Source of the DNA: Pelotomaculum sp. UBA5255
GTDB lineage: Bacteria; Bacillota; Desulfotomaculia; Desulfotomaculales; Pelotomaculaceae
Direction of reading: 5' to 3'
Length of the DNA stretch: 6,228 nucleotides
NCBI GenBank assembly: GCA_002408725.1
Contig: DHTR01000064.1
Coordinates: forward strand, 1 to 6,228
The translations under genes were made by a program, and so were the position numbers. The notes below the pieces were generated by a model. It did not search any database, had not been told where the DNA came from, and worked only from the letters and a program-made list of their open reading frames with translations. This document shows, piece after piece, positions 4,630 through 6,228 of the stretch; the first letter of the stretch is position 1, and the number at the start of each line of letters is the position of its first letter.

Positions 4630-4896
4630 GTGCATTTGCTTGAAAAACTCCGTATAGAACTGGGGCTCAAGAAGAAAGAGATGGCTCAAAAACTAGGGAT
4701 TTTGCCTAGTTATTATTCCATGGTCATAAGGAGCCGTGAACCCGTATCTAAAAACGTAGCCTTCAGGGCATATGAAGAATTCGGGGCACCACTAGAAAAA
4801 TTGCTCAGTAATCCTATGATTGGTGAACAAGAAGCCGCCCCCGAGACAAACCCCACTGGTACCGCCGACCAAGACCCAACCGGGACCGAGGGATAG
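4630..4896 (+). CDS. Cro-like XRE-family HTH regulator
   Basis: An 88-residue protein. Residues 3-60 form a small HTH domain: LLEKLRIELGLKKKEMAQKLGI, then the recognition region PSYYSMVIRSREP, then VSKNVAFRAYEEFGAPLEKLL. The last 25 residues (after about 63) are a loose, Pro/Thr/Gly-rich acidic tail with two PTGT copies. The start is GTG 4630-4632 with AGGAGG at 4616-4621, spacing 8. First gene of the rightward operon and divergent from the repressor, so the expected job is to turn the repressor promoter off and favour lytic growth. Role by position and fold; it could also be an activator of early genes. Confidence 0.85.
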   Translation: MHLLEKLRIELGLKKKEMAQKLGILPSYYSMVIRSREPVSKNVAFRAYEEFGAPLEKLLSNPMIGEQEAAPETNPTGTADQDPTGTEG

Positions 4897-4912
4897 AAAG
4901 GAGGTGAAGGCA

Positions 4913-5242
4913 TTGAACCAACAGGACTTTATCAATGAACAGGACGTGGACGAGCAGGTTTTCGGAGGGACTCTGGGCAAGATGCTGGACGCCATGAGGA
5001 CGGAGATCGCCGATCTTAAACAGCGGGTGAAGAGGTTGGAACGGGCCGAATCAAATGGTGACGCGACTCGGCCCGGCCAGTTTAATACTGCTGAATGTTC
5101 AACGGGGGATGGAGATGTTGAATCAGCATCTTCTCAAGTCTATCCCGGTTGGCCGCCTGCGAAACCACAACCGAATGAACCGCCGTGGCCCCGTTACGGC
5201 GCGCCTCATCCCAGCGCTCGTGGTGGGGAATCCGGAGACTAA
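4913..5242 (+). CDS. Small coiled-coil protein with a low-complexity C-terminus overlapping an antisense gene
   Basis: 109 residues from TTG 4913-4915, which has AAAGGAGGTGA (4897-4907) at a good distance; the in-frame GTG at 4904 lies within that site. Residues 1-46 look genuine: an acidic start (NQQDFINEQDVDEQVFGG) and then a helix with heptad character (KMLDAMRTEIADLKQRVKRLERAE). Residues from about 57 on are Pro/Gly/Ser-rich (PPAKPQPNEPPWP) and run exactly antisense to the GIY-YIG nuclease gene, so they may be non-native read-through. I do not recognise a family. It follows the Cro-like gene by 16 bases, in the same operon. A real but recently altered gene is my best reading. Confidence 0.6.
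   Translation: MNQQDFINEQDVDEQVFGGTLGKMLDAMRTEIADLKQRVKRLERAESNGDATRPGQFNTAECSTGDGDVESASSQVYPGWPPAKPQPNEPPWPRYGAPHPSARGGESGD
5042..5075. repeat. 8-bp inverted repeat just past the nuclease stop codon
   Basis: CGGGCCGA (5042-5049) and TCGGCCCG (5068-5075) are perfect complements around an 18-base centre. They lie 6 bases beyond the stop of the leftward GIY-YIG gene. There is no U-tract on either strand, so it is at best a weak terminator or a marker of the nuclease insertion edge. Confidence 0.45.
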
Positions 5243-5402
5243 AGTCGTTGGTCTGGCCAACGTATAAAGCGTACCAATGGTCTCCATCGTTGTAAGCGAA
5301 TATATACAAGCCAGCGGAATGAGTCCAAGTAGTGTCGTAAAAGTCGAATATTCCAAATTTCAATGTTTCTCCATTACCTAATGGCCAAATACAGGTATCC
5401 AC
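5082..5402 (-). CDS. GIY-YIG family nuclease, small single-domain protein
   Basis: A 106-residue protein with a near-complete GIY-YIG catalytic domain in residues 30-103. Visible elements are GLYIF (Tyr33), LYVGQT (Tyr47, Gly49), Arg57 in FSLRI, His61 in HHERW, metal-binding Glu90 in DRLEKMLI, and PPLN with Asn102. Every residue of the usual active site has a match, so it should be able to cut DNA. There is no zinc finger or second DNA-binding domain as in phage homing enzymes. The start is GTG 5400-5402 with AAAGGAGGTGA about 9 bases upstream. It is the only leftward gene in the early operon and lies antisense to the 3' part of the coiled-coil gene. It could be a selfish nuclease, a phage defence or host-DNA nuclease, or a repair helper; the target is unknown. 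A CATAAT box on the - strand lies about 25 bases upstream of the start, with a poor -35. Confidence 0.85.
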   Translation of the reverse strand: MDTCIWPLGNGETLKFGIFDFYDTTWTHSAGLYIFAYNDGDHWYALYVGQTNDFSLRIPHHERWDEARRNGATAVHSVVVSQAANRDRLEKMLIQHLHPPLNIQQY

Positions 5403-5498
5403 AACATGTCACCTCCTTTCGAATTATGATGGTCTCGACAACTACCAAATTCGACACAACGGAGGTAAATCCTGTAACAAGAAAGGAGGAGAGGGGAG

Positions 5499-5696
5499 TT
5501 GGCAGAATCAATCGCGACACAGAAAACCCCGCCCCTTGCCGTAGGACTGAAAGAGGCGGCCCGGCTGCTGGGAATCAGCAAGTCTCTGGCCTATAAGTTG
5601 GCCGCAACTGGGGAGATACCTACCATCCCAATGGGAGAGCGCCGCAAAATTGTGCCGATGGCCGCAATTGAAAAATTAGTTGATTTGTGCAAATGA
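5499..5696 (+). CDS. xis: Excisionase-like HTH DNA-binding protein
   Basis: A 65-residue protein of the HTH_17 / excisionase family. After a short tail (AESIATQKTP), residues 12-63 carry AVGLKEAARLLGISKSLAYKL, the winged turn GEIPTIPMGERRKIVP, and a final helix AAIEKLVDL. This is the MerR-like winged-helix form of small recombination directionality factors. The start is TTG 5499-5501, preceded by AAAGGAGGAG (5482-5491). It lies in the rightward operon, while int is on the other transcript. This suits an excisionase made at induction that bends DNA at attP arms to drive int toward excision. A plain early transcription factor of the same fold is the alternative; the symbol is a suggestion from family and context. 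Confidence 0.72.
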   Translation: MAESIATQKTPPLAVGLKEAARLLGISKSLAYKLAATGEIPTIPMGERRKIVPMAAIEKLVDLCK

Positions 5697-5723
5697 CATC
5701 AAAGGTTAGGTAAGGCGGGTTCT

Positions 5724-5753
5724 CTGCTCCGACCCGGTACCTGGCCGGAGCAG
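5724..5753. repeat. Stem-loop between the xis-like gene and the next HTH gene
   Basis: CTGCTCCG (5724-5731) pairs perfectly with CGGAGCAG (5746-5753) across a 14-base GC-rich loop. A TTTTAT run begins 11 bases later (5764), too far for a standard terminator. It may be an attenuating hairpin, an RNA-processing site or a protein-binding palindrome in the 108-base gap. Confidence 0.45.
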
Positions 5754-5804
5754 CGGAGGATGGTTTTATAAGTTCATTATACCGAGCGGAAAGGGGGTGA
5801 GAAA

Positions 5805-6134
5805 ATGGCAACTTTTAACGACCTGGTTATGGCGGGAGTCAGGGGGAATGGCCTTACCGCTGATGAAGCGGCAGAGATCGCCGGCGTAAGCCCCCACACT
5901 TTCTACCGTCACCGGACCGGCAAGGCCAAGAAGGCCATTACGGCGGAAGACAGCATTTGCAAACTGGTCGATCAGGGCATCGTGGACCCACTGGCGCTGC
6001 CGGCGTATTGCCGGGAACGCTGCCAAATAGGGCAGAAACGCGAAAAGCTCAACCTAAAAAGAGAACGGCCCCGGTACGTAAACCGGAGCCACATGATGAA
6101 ACTTCTGAAGAAATTCTACCTTAAATTCAGCTAA
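5805..6134 (+). CDS. Small HTH protein of the early operon, probable phage regulator
   Basis: A 109-residue protein. Residues 14-40 are a helix-turn-helix: GLTADEAAEIAGVSPHTFYRHRTG, close to HTH segments that recognise DNA through a TFYRH-type helix. Residues 46-75 (AEDSICKLVDQGIVDPLALPAY) look helical, and the end is strongly basic (KREKLNLKRERPRYVNR...KLLKKFYLKFS). There are three cysteines (Cys52, Cys69, Cys73), the last pair in CRERC, too few for a clear zinc site. The start is ATG 5805-5807 with AAAGGGGGTGAG just upstream. It is a DNA-binding protein by fold; whether it is a regulator or a replication helper I cannot tell. A terminator-like hairpin follows 41 bases after the stop. Confidence 0.72.
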   Translation: MATFNDLVMAGVRGNGLTADEAAEIAGVSPHTFYRHRTGKAKKAITAEDSICKLVDQGIVDPLALPAYCRERCQIGQKREKLNLKRERPRYVNRSHMMKLLKKFYLKFS

Positions 6135-6175
6135 AAATCAAACAGCACTTCTCAACCCCTTCATCATAACTTTAT

Positions 6176-6205
6176 CCGGGGGTTTCGGCCCCTGGGGAAC
6201 TTTTT
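6176..6205 (+). terminator. Terminator-like hairpin after the HTH gene
   Basis: CCGGGGG (6176-6182) pairs with CCCCTGG (6189-6195) with one G-U, around a TTTCGG loop. GGAAC separates it from five Ts (6201-6205). The U-tract is slightly distant, so it may be partial, giving attenuation before the next gene. Confidence 0.5.
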
Positions 6206-6217
6206 AGAAAGCGAGGA

Positions 6218-6228
6218 ATGAACATGAA
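6218..6228 (+). CDS. Start of a downstream gene, truncated by the window end
   Basis: GCGAGGA (6211-6217) is followed by ATG at 6218 and, in frame, ATG at 6224; the latter has the better spacing (6 bases after AGGA). Only three to four codons are visible, so nothing can be said of the product. It lies directly after the terminator-like hairpin at 6176-6205. Confidence 0.4.

Noticed and set aside
5363..5596. A rightward frame overlapping the start of the nuclease and the xis-like gene.
   Set aside because: It is out of frame with the HTH gene, which has a clear fold and ribosome binding site, and its peptide has no recognisable structure.
1..6228. CRISPR array, insertion sequence, rRNA or riboswitch.
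   Set aside because: No regularly spaced repeats, transposase, rRNA signature or recognisable riboswitch core was seen; the only recombinase is the phage-type integrase.

Overview
The window reads as the lysis / attachment / integration / lysogeny-switch segment of a temperate tailed phage (or prophage) of a Gram-positive host. An endosporeforming clostridial lineage (Peptococcaceae-like) is my best guess. The reasons are strong AGGAGG ribosome binding sites almost everywhere, many GTG and TTG starts, an Amidase_3 endolysin carrying a copper-amine-oxidase-like repeat, an LLH-type holin, and an integrase and repressor of Firmicute phage type. The host assignment is inference; nothing in the window names the species.

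Left part (1-1177, + strand): the 3' end of a gene ending in a copper-amine-oxidase-N-like (stalk) repeat, then a cell-wall amidase (endolysin), then an LLH-type holin, closed by a strong rho-independent terminator. Centre-left (1178-1411): an AT-rich segment that ends in the 3' half of a tRNA-Pro(GGG) gene, from the anticodon loop to the encoded CCA. There is no 5' half. This is the phage attachment core, flanked on both sides by paired TGTCAGA direct repeats that look like integrase arm sites. Because lysis genes lie on one side of the core and the integrase on the other, the order is that of attP (circular or excised phage, or a circularly permuted phage contig) or of two prophages in tandem, not of one chromosome/prophage junction.

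Middle (1412-4502, - strand): tyrosine integrase, then a translationally coupled pair encoding a secreted protein with a 16-residue repeat and a four-helix membrane protein. Next come a terminator, a 300-bp non-coding stretch, a 33-residue small gene that is easily missed, and an XRE-family repressor. The secreted/membrane pair occupies the place between repressor and integrase where lysogenic-conversion and superinfection-exclusion genes usually sit; it is the best candidate in the window for an undescribed system.

Right part (4560-6228, mostly + strand): a compact divergent switch region whose two promoters share overlapping -35 hexamers, then a Cro-like regulator, a small coiled-coil protein, an excisionase-like HTH protein, another small HTH protein, a terminator-like hairpin and the first codons of a further gene. 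A GIY-YIG nuclease gene is embedded on the opposite strand, antisense to the 3' part of the coiled-coil gene.

Working together: the repressor and the Cro-like protein would compete over the divergent promoters. Integrase with the xis-like protein would act on the attP at 1178-1480, and holin plus amidase would release progeny. The membrane/secreted pair and the 33-residue protein are likely expressed in the lysogen.
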